A DNA stretch of 55,995 nt from an uncultured Anaerolineae bacterium (GCA_903908605.1 CAIVSQ010000221.1:1-55995); one strand, 5' to 3'. Shown: positions 34,877 through 43,902, counted from the first letter of the stretch. A program made the numbers and translations. The notes: generated by a model from the sequence alone, not told the origin.

Positions 34877-36226
34877 ATGTTTGATTTACCCGATGACCAG
34901 ATTGTGCCGCTTTCGAAGGAGCATGTTTTTTGGACATGGTCGGCCCAGGCCAGGGTTAACCCGATCGCGGTCAGCCATGCCAAGGGTGTTTATTTTTGGG
35001 ACACCGCCGGCAAACGTTATCTCGATTTCAACTCGATGACGATGTGCGTGAATATCGGTCACGGCGATCAGCGCGTGATTGATGCGATGAAGTCCCAGCT
35101 TGACCAAATTCCTTATGCTGCGCCGGGCATGACTACCAAAATCCGTGCGATTGCCAGCAAAGCGGTGGCAGATGTGACCCCGGGTGGGCGTTTGAGCAAG
35201 GTGCTCTTTACCCTGGGCGGAGCCGATGCCAACGAAAACGCCATCAAGCTGGCCAGGGCGCACACCGGGCGGCACAAGATCCTGACGCGCTACCGGTCAT
35301 ATCACGGGGCGACGGCCGGGGCGATGGCTGCCACGGGTGACCCGCGGCGGGTGAGCTGGGAGCCAAACCTGATGCCAGGCGTGGTGCATTTTCTCGACCC
35401 CTACCGCTACCGGTCTACTTTTCACCGCAGCAATCCGAATATTTCGGAGGCGGATTTTTGCCAGGATTATCTCAATCACCTGGAAGAGATTATGCTGTAC
35501 GAGGGGCCGGAAAGCATCGCGGCGGTGCTGATGGAATCGGTGACCGGCACGAATGGAATCATCATTCCCCCGGCCGGCTATATGCAGGGTGTGCGCGCGC
35601 TGTGTGATAAATATGGCATCCTGATGATCGCGGATGAGGTGATGGCGGGCTTTGGGCGCACGGGAAAGTGGTTTGCGATTGACCACTGGAATGTGGTGCC
35701 GGATTTGATGACGATGGCCAAGGGCCTGACTTCGGCCTATGCGCCGCTGGGCGCGGTGGCGATGAAGCCTGAGATTGCGGCCAGTTTTGACGAGCATGTC
35801 TTTGAATCGGGTCTGACCTATACTTCACACCCGATTTCGCTGGCGGCAGCGGTGGCGAATATTGGGGTGATGAAACAAGATCACATGGTGGAGAATGCGG
35901 CGGCGATGGGTGCGGTGCTGCATCAGCTGTTGACTGACCTGGGCGAGTCGCATCCTTCGGTGGGTGATGTGCGTTCGATTGGCTTGTTTGGGATTATTGA
36001 GGTGGTCAAGAACCGCGCGACGCGTGAGCCGATGGCGCCCTGGAACGGTAACAGCCCGGCGATGGTGGCGCTGCGCAAGGCCTGCCTGGATAGTGGCTTG
36101 TTCCTGTACACGCACTGGCACACCATCCTGATCATTCCGCCACTGATTGTCAACGAACAACAACTGCGTGAGGGCTTCGCGGCGATTGACCAGGCGCTGG
36201 CAATTACGGATAAAGCGATGGGGTAG
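34877..36226 (+). CDS. Class III aminotransferase (PLP-dependent)
   Basis: A 449-residue aminotransferase of the acetylornithine/omega-amino acid family. The PLP-binding Lys lies in DLMTMAKGLTSAYAPLGAV, preceded by LMIADEVMAGFGRTGKWFA with the cofactor Asp. The N-terminal YLDFNSMTMCVNIGHG and the YRSYHGATAGAM block fit taurine- or beta-alanine-pyruvate-type transaminases. The true amino donor cannot be told. An AGAGG site precedes the ATG. Monocistronic, closed by a terminator shared with pdxS on the other side. Confidence 0.9.
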   Translation: MFDLPDDQIVPLSKEHVFWTWSAQARVNPIAVSHAKGVYFWDTAGKRYLDFNSMTMCVNIGHGDQRVIDAMKSQLDQIPYAAPGMTTKIRAIASKAVADVTPGGRLSKVLFTLGGADANENAIKLARAHTGRHKILTRYRSYHGATAGAMAATGDPRRVSWEPNLMPGVVHFLDPYRYRSTFHRSNPNISEADFCQDYLNHLEEIMLYEGPESIAAVLMESVTGTNGIIIPPAGYMQGVRALCDKYGILMIADEVMAGFGRTGKWFAIDHWNVVPDLMTMAKGLTSAYAPLGAVAMKPEIAASFDEHVFESGLTYTSHPISLAAAVANIGVMKQDHMVENAAAMGAVLHQLLTDLGESHPSVGDVRSIGLFGIIEVVKNRATREPMAPWNGNSPAMVALRKACLDSGLFLYTHWHTILIIPPLIVNEQQLREGFAAIDQALAITDKAMG

Positions 36227-36323
36227 GGTAGCCGATATTTCCTGCAGGCTTGTGCTGAGGTGAGTGAATGCCATGGTGCAAAAATGTGTTTATTCGGTAG
36301 TATGAAGTAAATAGCAAGACAAA

Positions 36324-36381
36324 AACAGGCTCATCCTGGAGCATAGTCCCCGTAACAGCGGGAATGCCGGATGAGCCTGTT
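36324..36381. terminator. Bidirectional terminator between aminotransferase and pdxS
   Basis: Arms AACAGGCTCATCC (36324-36336) and GGATGAGCCTGTT (36369-36381) pair perfectly over 13 bp, with an inner CCCG/CGGG stem. A-runs before and T-runs after serve both strands. It lies between convergent genes. Confidence 0.85.
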
Positions 36382-36400
36382 TCGTTTATTTAATCAGACC

Positions 36401-37288
36401 TTACCAACCGCGGGCGGCGATCAATTCTCCGAGCGGGATGCTGTTGATCTGGCGTCCAACCATTGCTTCGCCGAGGTTGCGGCTGACCTGGGCGAGGATA
36501 TTGGCGTCTCTGAAGTGGGTGGTGGCTTTGACGATGGCTTCGGCCCGTTTGGCCGGATCACCGCTCTTGAAAATGCCCGAGCCAACAAAAACGCCATCGA
36601 CACCAAGCTGCATGAGCAGGGCGGCATCGGCCGGGGTGGCGATGCCACCTGCCGCAAAGTTGACGACCGGTAAGCGGCCTGACTGGCGGGTTTCTTTCAG
36701 CAGTTCGTAGGGGGCGCCAATGTTCTTGGCAAATGCCATCAGCTCTTCTTCTGGCAAGTTTTGCAGGCGGCGGATTTCACCCAGGATGGTGCGGCCGTGC
36801 CGAACGGCCTCGACCACGTCCCCGGTTCCGGCCTCGCCCTTGGTGCGGATCATGGCAGCGCCTTCACCGATGCGGCGCAAGGCTTCACCCAGGTTGCGGG
36901 CCCCGCACACAAATGGAATGGTGAAGTTGTGCTTCAGGATGTGATGTTCTTCATCCGCGGGGGTGAGCACTTCGGATTCGTCAATGTAATCGACGCCAAT
37001 GGCTTCCAGGATTTGCGCTTCTACAAAATGGCCAATCCGGCACTTGGCCATGACTGGGATGGTAACTGCCTCTTTGATGCGGATGATGAGTTCCGGGTCA
37101 CTCATGCGTGCCACGCCGCCCTCGGCGCGGATATCAGCCGGGACGCGTTCGAGTGCCATGACAGCACAGGCCCCTGCGTCTTCCGCGATGCGGGCGTGTT
37201 CTGGCGTGACTACATCCATAATTACGCCACCTTTGAGCATTTGGGCCAGCCCTTTTTTGGCGGTCCAGGTTCCAGTCAGTTTATCCAT
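36401..37288 (-). CDS. pdxS: Pyridoxal 5'-phosphate synthase lyase subunit
   Basis: A 295-residue PdxS (SNZ) TIM barrel, which makes PLP from ribose 5-phosphate, glyceraldehyde 3-phosphate and ammonia. D25 ([11 protein letters not shown]), catalytic K82 ([10 protein letters not shown]) and K150 ([11 protein letters not shown]) are present, and [30 protein letters not shown] is the phosphate site. The glutaminase PdxT is not in the window. It lies 34 bp after metY with its own AAGGAA site, so it is likely in the SAM-riboswitch operon. Confidence 0.97.
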   Translation of the reverse strand: MDKLTGTWTAKKGLAQMLKGGVIMDVVTPEHARIAEDAGACAVMALERVPADIRAEGGVARMSDPELIIRIKEAVTIPVMAKCRIGHFVEAQILEAIGVDYIDESEVLTPADEEHHILKHNFTIPFVCGARNLGEALRRIGEGAAMIRTKGEAGTGDVVEAVRHGRTILGEIRRLQNLPEEELMAFAKNIGAPYELLKETRQSGRLPVVNFAAGGIATPADAALLMQLGVDGVFVGSGIFKSGDPAKRAEAIVKATTHFRDANILAQVSRNLGEAMVGRQINSIPLGELIAARGW

Positions 37289-37322
37289 TACGAAAATTTC
37301 CTTGTTTTGATTTACCGTTCAA

Positions 37323-38612
37323 TTACGCATTCAAAGCCTGGTTGAGGTCCCACAGAATATCGTCGACATCTTCGAGCCCGATGCTCAGGCGGATGAAATC
37401 GGGGCTGACGCCGGCGGTCAGCTGCTCTTCGGCCTTCAACTGGCTGTGAGTGGTGGTTGCCGGGTGAATGGCCAGCGATTTCGCGTCGCCGACGTTGGCG
37501 AGGTGGCTAAAGAGCTGCAGGCTTTCGATGAATTTCCGACCCGCCTCGGCCCCGCCTTTGATGCCGAACCCGAGAATTGCACCTGCGCCCTTGGGCAGGT
37601 AACGCTTTGCGCGCTCGTAATCGGGGTGGCTTTTCAGGCCAGGGTATTTGACCCAGCTGACCTTGGGGTGTTTCTCGAGGAATTCGGCCACTGCCAGGGC
37701 ATTCTGAACATGGCGTTCAACGCGCAGGGAAAGTGTTTCGATGCCCTGGATGGTCTGCCATGAGTTGAAGGGCGATTGCGAGGCACCAATATCGCGCAGG
37801 GTCTGAACGCGCAGCTTGATGGCAAAGGGCGGCAGGCCCGCGCCCAACAGGCTGGCATAGACCAGGCCATGATAGGAAGGATCGGGTTCGGTGAAGCCCG
37901 GGTACCGTCCGCTGGTGTAATCAAAGTTGCCGCCATCGACGACGATACCGCCGATGCTGGTTCCGTGCCCGCCGATGAATTTGGTGGTGCTGTGGGTGAT
38001 GACGTTTGCGCCCCACTCAAACGGGCGGAACAGGTAGGGGGTGGCGAAGGTGTTATCGATCATCAGCACGATCTTGTTCTTTTGGGCGATTTCGGCTACT
38101 TCTTCAAAGGGGAAGACGGAGATATCTGGGTTGCCGAGGGTTTCGCCGTACAGGATCTTGGTGTTGGGGCGGATGGCGCGGGCGAAATTTTGGGGATCCG
38201 CCGGGTCAACGAAGGTGACGTCGATCCCGAGTTTTGCCAGGGTGTAGTGGAACTGGTTGTAGGTGCCACCATACAAGCGGCTGGAGGAAACGATGTGGTC
38301 GCCTGAGCCAAGCAGGGTGAAAATGGCCTGGGCCTGGGCAGCATGACCGCTGGCAGCGGCCACTGCGGCGACGCCGCCTTCCAGGATAGCCAGGCGCTGT
38401 TCGAGAACATCAGTGGTGGGGTTCATCAGGCGGGTGTAGATGTTGCCCAATTCTTTGAGGGCAAACAGGTTGGCAGCGTGTTCGGTGCTCTTGAACTGAT
38501 AGCTGGTGGTCTGGTAAAGGGGCACTGCGCGGCTGCCAGTGGTCGGATCGGGGGAGTAGCCGGCGTGGAGCTGCTGGGTGGCGAAACCGTACTTGCGGGT
38601 GTTGGTGGACAT
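37323..38612 (-). CDS. metY: O-acetylhomoserine sulfhydrylase
   Basis: A 429-residue Cys/Met-metabolism PLP enzyme. PLP Lys is K211 in [12 protein letters not shown]. Other conserved blocks are [17 protein letters not shown], the PLP-stacking [11 protein letters not shown], and [12 protein letters not shown]. Length and the GGHGTSIGG segment match MetY rather than MetB/MetC. It makes homocysteine from O-acetylhomoserine and sulfide. TAGGAGA precedes ATG 38612. Expression is under the SAM-I riboswitch upstream, which agrees with a methionine role. Confidence 0.95.
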   Translation of the reverse strand: MSTNTRKYGFATQQLHAGYSPDPTTGSRAVPLYQTTSYQFKSTEHAANLFALKELGNIYTRLMNPTTDVLEQRLAILEGGVAAVAAASGHAAQAQAIFTLLGSGDHIVSSSRLYGGTYNQFHYTLAKLGIDVTFVDPADPQNFARAIRPNTKILYGETLGNPDISVFPFEEVAEIAQKNKIVLMIDNTFATPYLFRPFEWGANVITHSTTKFIGGHGTSIGGIVVDGGNFDYTSGRYPGFTEPDPSYHGLVYASLLGAGLPPFAIKLRVQTLRDIGASQSPFNSWQTIQGIETLSLRVERHVQNALAVAEFLEKHPKVSWVKYPGLKSHPDYERAKRYLPKGAGAILGFGIKGGAEAGRKFIESLQLFSHLANVGDAKSLAIHPATTTHSQLKAEEQLTAGVSPDFIRLSIGLEDVDDILWDLNQALNA

Positions 38613-38723
38613 GCGATGATCTCCTAAGGAATGGTTGATTGAATGGGTTGTGATAAAGGCGTGAACTCAGCTGTAAAGATGATTATCGACACATACAACA
38701 CATAAGATATTCTCCTGTGGGTA

Positions 38724-38750
38724 AACAAAAAGCCTCTTCGGAAAGAGGCT
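38724..38750 (-). terminator. Riboswitch-controlled terminator
   Basis: Hairpin AGCCTCTT/GAAAGAGGCT (38731-38750), followed on the minus strand by TTTTTGTTT. Its upstream arm can alternatively pair with the 3' part of the SAM aptamer, giving terminator/antiterminator switching. Confidence 0.85.
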
Positions 38751-38765
38751 AGAGTTTTAGCAAAA

Positions 38766-38873
38766 GCCTCCCATCTCCCAGAAGTTACTTCTGTCGGAAT
38801 TGGCACCTTGACGTGTGTGTCAGGTTGCCGAGGCATCATTGGGCCGGGCCCTCCGCCTCTCTGGATAAGAGTA
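38766..38873 (-). ncRNA. SAM-I (S-box) riboswitch
   Basis: Read on the minus strand, all S-box landmarks are present in order: CTCTTATCCAGAGAGGCGGAGGG, matching the 5' P1/P2 region (38850-38871), then the GGCAACC internal loop element (38823-38829), then AAGGTGCCAATTCC (38794-38807), then GAGATGGGAGGC closing P1 (38766-38777). The terminator follows 15 bp downstream. SAM binding should switch off metY and pdxS. Confidence 0.93.
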
Positions 38874-39279
38874 AATCAGTTATTCAGTTGTCTTGCTTGG
38901 TGCAGCACCAAAACCGGCGGGTGACAGAACGCAAAAAGGCATAGGTCGTTATTGCTCAAAAACTGGTTCGGCTGTGCAAAGCTATCAATGGTGCCAGCTT
39001 TTGTTTCTGTCAGAACGACGATTATTTATGTCGTATATAAAGGATAAAAATTTTTGCGCCTGGATCAGCGCAGGAAAAAAATCTTTATAACGACCTTGTT
39101 AGTCGTTATTATACGCATGTTTGGAATTTCGTCAAGAGTTTTTGGGTTTTTTAACCCCAAGTGTACGGAGATTGACCGGGGTGTTCAGTAGATGGGTGAA
39201 CTTAATGTCCAAAATGTTGATTGATTATGGGATGAAAACGAAGAGGTAAACAATGCGCTGGTTAACGCGGGTGTGTTTA
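38874..39279. other. Intergenic region upstream of the SAM riboswitch
   Basis: About 400 bp, AT-rich. It must hold the metY promoter; I could not fix the boxes. An inverted repeat ATAACGAC/GTCGTTAT lies at 39087-39109 (7-nt loop). A 65-codon plus-strand frame at 38893-39090 has no family features and no ribosome site and is not taken as a gene. Confidence 0.5.
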
Positions 39280-39304
39280 AAGCCGGTTGGCAAACCAACC
39301 CGGC
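39280..39304 (-). terminator. Probable terminator of the LysE gene
   Basis: Stem GCCGGTTGG/CCAACCCGGC with one bulge and a CAAA loop, followed on the minus strand by TTTAAA. It lies 36 bp after the stop. Confidence 0.5.
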
Positions 39305-39339
39305 AGGTGCAGCCCGACCCCATTCCCGCCAGCGGAGGT

Positions 39340-39951
39340 TTATATGCCCTGGAAGGCTTGCCAGAGTTGCAGCAGGCCAAAGAGCGCTAATGCCAGGACG
39401 GAGATGCCGAGCAGGATGCGGCTGACTTGCTGGCCGAGTCCTTTGGCGGCACCGAATATGGCCAGGATGACCAGCAGGCTGGCGATCATCACCAGGTAGA
39501 AAGCTGCCAGGAATGACAGGCCATCCAATGGAGATTGCTTCCAACCGGAAATGAGGATGGGACCGGTGACCAGGCTCCAGTAAAGATACGGCATGGGGCT
39601 GAGCGCGTTCATCATGGCTGCTTTGAGGATTGTCTGGTGACCAGAGGAAAGTGGGGCGGCATCTGGTGAGACAAAGTTACGCCATTGTTGAAAGGCGTTC
39701 CAGGCCAGGTAGAGGATGAAAAAACCGCCCAGCAGGTTGAGAGCACGCTGCAACCAGCTGGGCATTTGCACCAAGACCAGGATGGCAATGGCGATGATTG
39801 GGCCGTCGCTGATGAGCGGGGCGAAGGCGGTCATCCAGGTTTTGCGGAAACCGAGGGTGAGGGTCTGGTTGACCAGGTAGGCCATGAAGGGCCCGGGTTG
39901 AACGGCAGCGGCGAAGCCGAGGGCAGCTCCCTGCAAGAATAAAAGACTCAT
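39340..39951 (-). CDS. LysE/RhtB family exporter
   Basis: A 203-residue membrane protein with six TM helices. The N-terminal signature QGAALGFAAAVQPGPFMAYLVNQTLTLGFRK (P-G-P block) is that of LysE/RhtB amino-acid exporters, and the middle has ILKAAMMNALSPMPYLYW (the N-x-x-P-P-like block). Substrate unknown. TAAAAT (39958-39963) ends 6 nt before the ATG, with no Shine-Dalgarno sequence. Confidence 0.88.
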   Translation of the reverse strand: MSLLFLQGAALGFAAAVQPGPFMAYLVNQTLTLGFRKTWMTAFAPLISDGPIIAIAILVLVQMPSWLQRALNLLGGFFILYLAWNAFQQWRNFVSPDAAPLSSGHQTILKAAMMNALSPMPYLYWSLVTGPILISGWKQSPLDGLSFLAAFYLVMIASLLVILAIFGAAKGLGQQVSRILLGISVLALALFGLLQLWQAFQGI

Positions 39952-39957
39952 GGCGCG

Positions 39958-39963
39958 ATTTTA
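39958..39963 (-). promoter_or_regulatory. Leaderless -10 box of the LysE gene
   Basis: TAAAAT on the minus strand, 6 nt before ATG 39951, no ribosome site between. Confidence 0.55.
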
Positions 39964-39975
39964 TCAGACACGGGC

Positions 39976-40004
39976 TTGTCTTTCGGGTAGAATATCATTA
40001 CACT
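39976..40004 (+). promoter_or_regulatory. Candidate promoter of the deoxynucleoside kinase operon
   Basis: TTGTCT (39976-39981) and TACACT (39999-40004) with a 17-nt spacer. A leader of about 38 nt would precede ATG 40049. Confidence 0.45.
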
Positions 40005-40048
40005 GATCGTACCGGTGTGTACTCCATCCCATCCATAGAGACGTGTAA

Positions 40049-40684
40049 ATGAGAAAAAGAATCATTGTTGTGGCCGGAAATATTGGCGCAGGAAAAACCT
40101 CGCTGACAGAGCGAATTGGTGCGCGCATGAATTGGCTGACCGGGTTTGAATCGGTCTCTGACAACCCGTACCTGCCGGATTTTTATGCGGATATGAAGAG
40201 TTGGTCTTTTCACCTGCAGGTATATTTCCTGGGGCACCGGGCGGACCAATATTTGCAGGCGGCCAACGCGACACGCTCGGCCATCCTGGATCGTTCGATC
40301 TATGAAGACGCTTATATCTTTGCGCGCGCGCTTCACCACATGGGTAATCTCTCGGAGCGCGATTATATGGCATACCGGCGCTTGTTTGAGGTGGTGATGA
40401 ATGGCCTGCCCGCGCCGCACCTGTTGATTTACCTGAAAGCACCGGTGGAAGTCTTGATGGAACGGATTCACCGGCGGGCGCGGGGGATTGAGACCGGTAT
40501 CACCATCAGTTACCTGACGTTGTTGGAATCTTTTTACGAGGAATGGTTGGGGTCGTTTGACCTGTGCCCGATGCTGACCATCCGGACGGATAACCTGGAT
40601 TATGTCAACCAGGAAAGTGCGCTTGAGACGGTGACGAGGAGCATCACCGATAAGCTATCGGGCAAGGAAGTGATTGAATTATGA
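40049..40684 (+). CDS. Deoxynucleoside kinase
   Basis: A 211-residue kinase of the dNK/dGK family. Walker A is VVAGNIGAGKTSLTERI (about 7-23). The substrate block with E (FESVSDNPYLPDFYADM) and the DRS motif ILDRSIYEDAYIFA follow, then the lid RRARGIETGIT. It phosphorylates deoxynucleosides for salvage; purine or pyrimidine preference is not visible. First gene of a run with two acetyltransferases, joined by ATGA overlaps. Confidence 0.93.
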   Translation: MRKRIIVVAGNIGAGKTSLTERIGARMNWLTGFESVSDNPYLPDFYADMKSWSFHLQVYFLGHRADQYLQAANATRSAILDRSIYEDAYIFARALHHMGNLSERDYMAYRRLFEVVMNGLPAPHLLIYLKAPVEVLMERIHRRARGIETGITISYLTLLESFYEEWLGSFDLCPMLTIRTDNLDYVNQESALETVTRSITDKLSGKEVIEL

Positions 40685-41193
40685 GTGAGCTGAGTGCCGG
40701 CCAAAGCCAGGTGCGTTTGACGATGATGAGCGAGGAAGATTTCGCGGCCTTTTTGCGCAAGTCTATCCCGGAATATGCCTATGACCAGATGCGTGCCGGC
40801 AACTGGACCGCCAGTGAGGCGGTCGGCAAGGCGCGGGCTGAGTTTCAACAGATGCTGCCCAACGGGCCAGAAACCCCAAATGCTGGCTTGCGCAGCGTGC
40901 TGGATGAAGCCGGGCAGAAGATCGGCATGGTTTGGTATTACATCGATCCGAGCCGGACGCGCAAAACGGCATTTTTGATCGACTTTTTTATCTTCCCGGA
41001 AAAACGTGGCCAAGGCTATGAGGCCGCCGCGCTGGCGCTATTTGAAGAAGAAGCGCGCAACCAGGGCGTGGAGCGGGTGGAGCTGCAAATATTTGCGCAT
41101 AAAGACGAAGAAATTGAGTTATATCGTCAGAATGCTTACCTGGATACCAGTATTATCTTAGCCAAGGACCTGGGCCAGGCGGGGCAGGTATGA
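40681..41193 (+). CDS. GNAT-family acetyltransferase, first of a tandem pair
   Basis: A 170-residue GNAT fold. The N-terminal helix block FAAFLRKSIPEYAYDQMRAGNWTASEAVGKA is almost the same in the next gene, showing duplication. Motif A reads FFIFPEKRGQGYEAAALALFEEEA: the acetyl-CoA loop Q/RxxGxG/A appears as RGQGYE, with Glu where a small residue is normal. The end, VELQIFAHKDEEIELYRQNAYL, keeps the usual Y-x-x-x-x-F/Y pattern. Overlaps both neighbours by 4 bp. Substrate unknown. Confidence 0.85.
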   Translation: MSELSAGQSQVRLTMMSEEDFAAFLRKSIPEYAYDQMRAGNWTASEAVGKARAEFQQMLPNGPETPNAGLRSVLDEAGQKIGMVWYYIDPSRTRKTAFLIDFFIFPEKRGQGYEAAALALFEEEARNQGVERVELQIFAHKDEEIELYRQNAYLDTSIILAKDLGQAGQV

Positions 41194-41654
41194 TCCGTTT
41201 GGTACGCATGGATGAGGCTGAATACCAGGCCTACCTGGAGAAAAGTATCCCGGCTTATGCCGCCGACAAGCTGCAGGCCGGCAACTGGACGGCAGATGAA
41301 GCGCTGGAGCGGGCTCAGTTGGAGTATGGGCATTTCTTACCGCAGGGCGTTGACACCCCGGGCCATTTTGTTGGCAAGCTGTTGAATGAAGTGGGTGAAG
41401 TGGTTGGTTACCTGTGGTACGCTGGCTTGGACAACAACCCTGGGACCGCTTTTATCTTTGATTTTGAAATCTACGAGACATTCCGGCGGCGCGGGTATGC
41501 CAGCGAAGCCCTGGCTGTGCTGGTTGACGAGGCACGGGGGCAGGGTTATAAGCGCCTGGCCCTGCATGTTTTTGGGGCGAATACCGCCGCACGGATGCTG
41601 TATAAAAAGAATGGTTTTATTGAAACGAATGTACAGATGGCCCGTGATATATGA
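41190..41654 (+). CDS. GNAT-family acetyltransferase, second of a tandem pair
   Basis: A 154-residue GNAT, paralogue of the gene before it. It keeps the standard loop RRRGYASEAL in motif A (FDFEIYETFRRRGYASEALAVLVDEA) and ends LHVFGANTAARMLYKKNGFIETN, the motif B signature. The N-terminal QAYLEKSIPAYAADKLQAGNWTADEALERA is shared with its neighbour. Substrate unknown. The phosphatase gene follows after 28 bp with its own AAGGAG site. Confidence 0.9.
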   Translation: MIRLVRMDEAEYQAYLEKSIPAYAADKLQAGNWTADEALERAQLEYGHFLPQGVDTPGHFVGKLLNEVGEVVGYLWYAGLDNNPGTAFIFDFEIYETFRRRGYASEALAVLVDEARGQGYKRLALHVFGANTAARMLYKKNGFIETNVQMARDI

Positions 41655-41682
41655 GAGCTGATCGCCAAGGAGCAACCAGCCT

Positions 41683-42963
41683 ATGAGCAATGATATGCCC
41701 GAACACACCACCCCGTTAATACGGGAAGACTTGATCACGCTACTGCGCCAGATGCCGTTGTTCAGTGATCTGCCGCGTGGAGAATTAAAATACCTGGCGT
41801 ATACCCTCGAGCTGCAGATGCTGGAGGCAGAGCATATTATTTTCCGCGAGGGCGACCAGGGTGACAGTTTTTACGTGGTGGTCAGCGGCGGGGTGGATGT
41901 GATCATGGCGATCGGTAGCACGGATGAGAAATTGCTGGCTTCGCTTGGCCCCGGTGAATATACGGGCGAGATGAGCCTGGTGATCCCGGGTGGCAAGCGC
42001 TCGGCCAGCATTCGCACGCGCTCGGCTACGCAGGTGCTGGTGATGACCCGTGAGGATTTTGATGAGCTACTGCATCGCCAACCGCATGTGGCCTACGCGA
42101 TGGTGAAGGTGATGAGCGACCGGCTGCGCAACTCAGATAACAGCGCTTTTCATGATTTGCGCGAAAAAAACCAGCAGCTGCAGCGGGCGTATGACGAGTT
42201 GAAATCTGCGCAGGCGCAGATCATTGAAAAGGAACGCATGGAGAAGGAGCTGCAGCTGGCAGCCGATATCCAGATGTCTCTGCTGCCGCGCAGGCTGCCA
42301 GAAGTGCCAGGGGTCGATTTTGGTGGATATATGGACCCGGCGCGCAGTGTGGGCGGTGATTTGTACGATGTTTTCGAAATTGACAAGAACCGTTTAGGTG
42401 TTTTGATTGGAGATGTAGCCGATAAGGGCGTGCCTTCGGCGATTTTTATGGCACGCGCGCACGCGTTGCTGACGGCGGAGAGCCTGCGCGGTGCAGCGCC
42501 CGGGGATGTGCTGCGGAACGTCAATAGCTATCTGACGCGCCTGGATCAGACCGATCTGTTTGTGACGGTGATTTATGGGATTTACGATCTGCGCAGCGCG
42601 GTATTTCAGTTTGCGCGGGCTGGGCATGAGCTGCCGCTGCTGTTATTCGAAAATGGTGAAGTACGCGAGATGGAGCGTAAGGAAAGCCTGCCGATCGGTT
42701 TTTTTGCCGAAATTCCGCTGGATGAGCAGATGATCGAGATTCCACCCGGGGCAACCTTGTTGTTGTTCACCGATGGGATGTGCGACTGCCGTGACCCGCT
42801 GGGGGAGGAATTTGGACGGGACCGCATCCGCCAGAACCTGGCGATGCTGCATGGCTTGAGCGCGCAAGATAGCTGTGATGGGTTGGTGAGTGCGCTGCAG
42901 GCTTTCAGGCAGGGCGCGGCCCAGGATGATGATGTTTCGCTGGTAACGCTGCACCGGCAGTAA
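41683..42963 (+). CDS. cNMP-binding domain plus SpoIIE/RsbU-type PP2C phosphatase
   Basis: A 426-residue signalling phosphatase. Residues about 15-140 are a cyclic-nucleotide-binding domain (FREGDQGDSFYVVVSGGVDVI, GEYTGEMSLVIPGGKRSASIRTRS). A coiled coil follows (about 160-200), then a PP2C domain of SpoIIE/RsbU type (about 210-426) with metal ligands in SVGGDLYDVF, IGDVADKGVPSAIFMA, LFTDGMCD and DDDVSLVTL. Such enzymes dephosphorylate anti-anti-sigma proteins; no STAS or anti-sigma gene is nearby. The PRCP-type RSA(S) loop suggests cAMP or cGMP binding. A strong terminator follows. Confidence 0.93.
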   Translation: MSNDMPEHTTPLIREDLITLLRQMPLFSDLPRGELKYLAYTLELQMLEAEHIIFREGDQGDSFYVVVSGGVDVIMAIGSTDEKLLASLGPGEYTGEMSLVIPGGKRSASIRTRSATQVLVMTREDFDELLHRQPHVAYAMVKVMSDRLRNSDNSAFHDLREKNQQLQRAYDELKSAQAQIIEKERMEKELQLAADIQMSLLPRRLPEVPGVDFGGYMDPARSVGGDLYDVFEIDKNRLGVLIGDVADKGVPSAIFMARAHALLTAESLRGAAPGDVLRNVNSYLTRLDQTDLFVTVIYGIYDLRSAVFQFARAGHELPLLLFENGEVREMERKESLPIGFFAEIPLDEQMIEIPPGATLLLFTDGMCDCRDPLGEEFGRDRIRQNLAMLHGLSAQDSCDGLVSALQAFRQGAAQDDDVSLVTLHRQ

Positions 42964-42978
42964 ACATATAAAGAAATG

Positions 42979-43025
42979 AAAAGCAGGGCCAGACGCTGGT
43001 TGGCAGCGCTCGGCCCTGCTTTTTT
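42979..43025. terminator. Bidirectional terminator after the phosphatase gene
   Basis: Arms AAAAGCAGGGCC and GGCCCTGCTTTT (42979-42990 and 43012-43023) with T-runs on both strands. Between convergent genes. Confidence 0.9.
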
Positions 43026-43038
43026 GATTGCTTGGTTG

Positions 43039-43902
43039 TTAGAGTAAGTCTTCGATCAGGTGTATGGGTAGGATGGCGGCGCCAACGATGCCGGGGCCGG
43101 TGTGAACACCCAGGACGGGCGAGATGCGGTTGACTTCCAGCCGGGCGGTGTTCAGCCGTTTGCGGGCGATTTCGGAAAACATGTCGGCGCCCTGTTGGAA
43201 GCGGCCATGCAGCACGTTGACCCAGACCGGGGTGTTGGCGTAAATGCCGACCAGGTTGTCGGCAATGGCCTGCAGGCCGGCGGGGATGGTGCGGGCCTTG
43301 GTGACGGTGCTGTATTTACCGTCTTCGTGCGAGACGTTGATGACTGGTTTAAGTTTGAGCAGGGAGCCCATCAGGGCCTGGACGCGGCCGATACGACCAC
43401 CGCGGGCCAGGTATTCGAGCGTTTCGAGGGTGTAGATGACTTCGGTGTTGGCACGAATTTCGGTCAGGCGCTGTTGGATTTTTTCCATGCTCCAGCCGGC
43501 TTTGTCGGCCATGGCGGCGGCCAGGACCTGGAACCTTTCACCCCCCGAGAGGGTCATGGTGTCCCAGATGGTCACATTTGCCTGGCCCTGGAGCTGTTCG
43601 GCGCCAACGCGGGCGGAATTGATGGTTCCGCTCAGGCCTGAGGAGATGTGGATGGAGAATATATCTTGGCTGGTTTCGGCTAATTTGCGGTAGATGTCGG
43701 AGAAGGTGCCGCTGGATGGCTGGGCGGTGGTGGGGATGGCCGGGCGCATGGCTTCCAGGCGGTTGTAGAAATCATCGGCGCTAATGTCGGCTGCGTTAAC
43801 TTCCCCTTCGGGGAACTGAATATAGAGAGGAGCCAGGGTGATCCCGAAGGCTTCCATTTCGCCGGGGGTGAGGTCCGCGGCGGAATCGGTAACAATTTTC
43901 AT
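43039..43902 (-). CDS. DegV family fatty-acid-binding protein
   Basis: A 287-residue DegV protein. It starts MKIVTDSAADLTPGEMEAFGITLAPLYIQF, with PTTAQPSSGTFSDIYRKL and SIHISSGLSGTINSA holding the fatty-acid carboxylate contacts, and YLARGGRIGRVQALMGSLLKLKPV near the C-terminus. In bacteria these are FakB-like proteins that present fatty acids to the FakA kinase; no fakA is in the window. ATG 43902 is chosen over the frame's far upstream codon because the family starts exactly there. Confidence 0.93.
   Translation of the reverse strand: MKIVTDSAADLTPGEMEAFGITLAPLYIQFPEGEVNAADISADDFYNRLEAMRPAIPTTAQPSSGTFSDIYRKLAETSQDIFSIHISSGLSGTINSARVGAEQLQGQANVTIWDTMTLSGGERFQVLAAAMADKAGWSMEKIQQRLTEIRANTEVIYTLETLEYLARGGRIGRVQALMGSLLKLKPVINVSHEDGKYSTVTKARTIPAGLQAIADNLVGIYANTPVWVNVLHGRFQQGADMFSEIARKRLNTARLEVNRISPVLGVHTGPGIVGAAILPIHLIEDLL

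Noticed and set aside
38893-39090. 65-codon plus-strand open frame before the SAM riboswitch
   Set aside because: No ribosome site, no family features, and it covers the presumed metY promoter region on the other strand.
39087-39109. ATAACGAC/GTCGTTAT inverted repeat as a terminator or attachment site
   Set aside because: No T-run beyond a few bases, no adjacent integrase and no gene end nearby.
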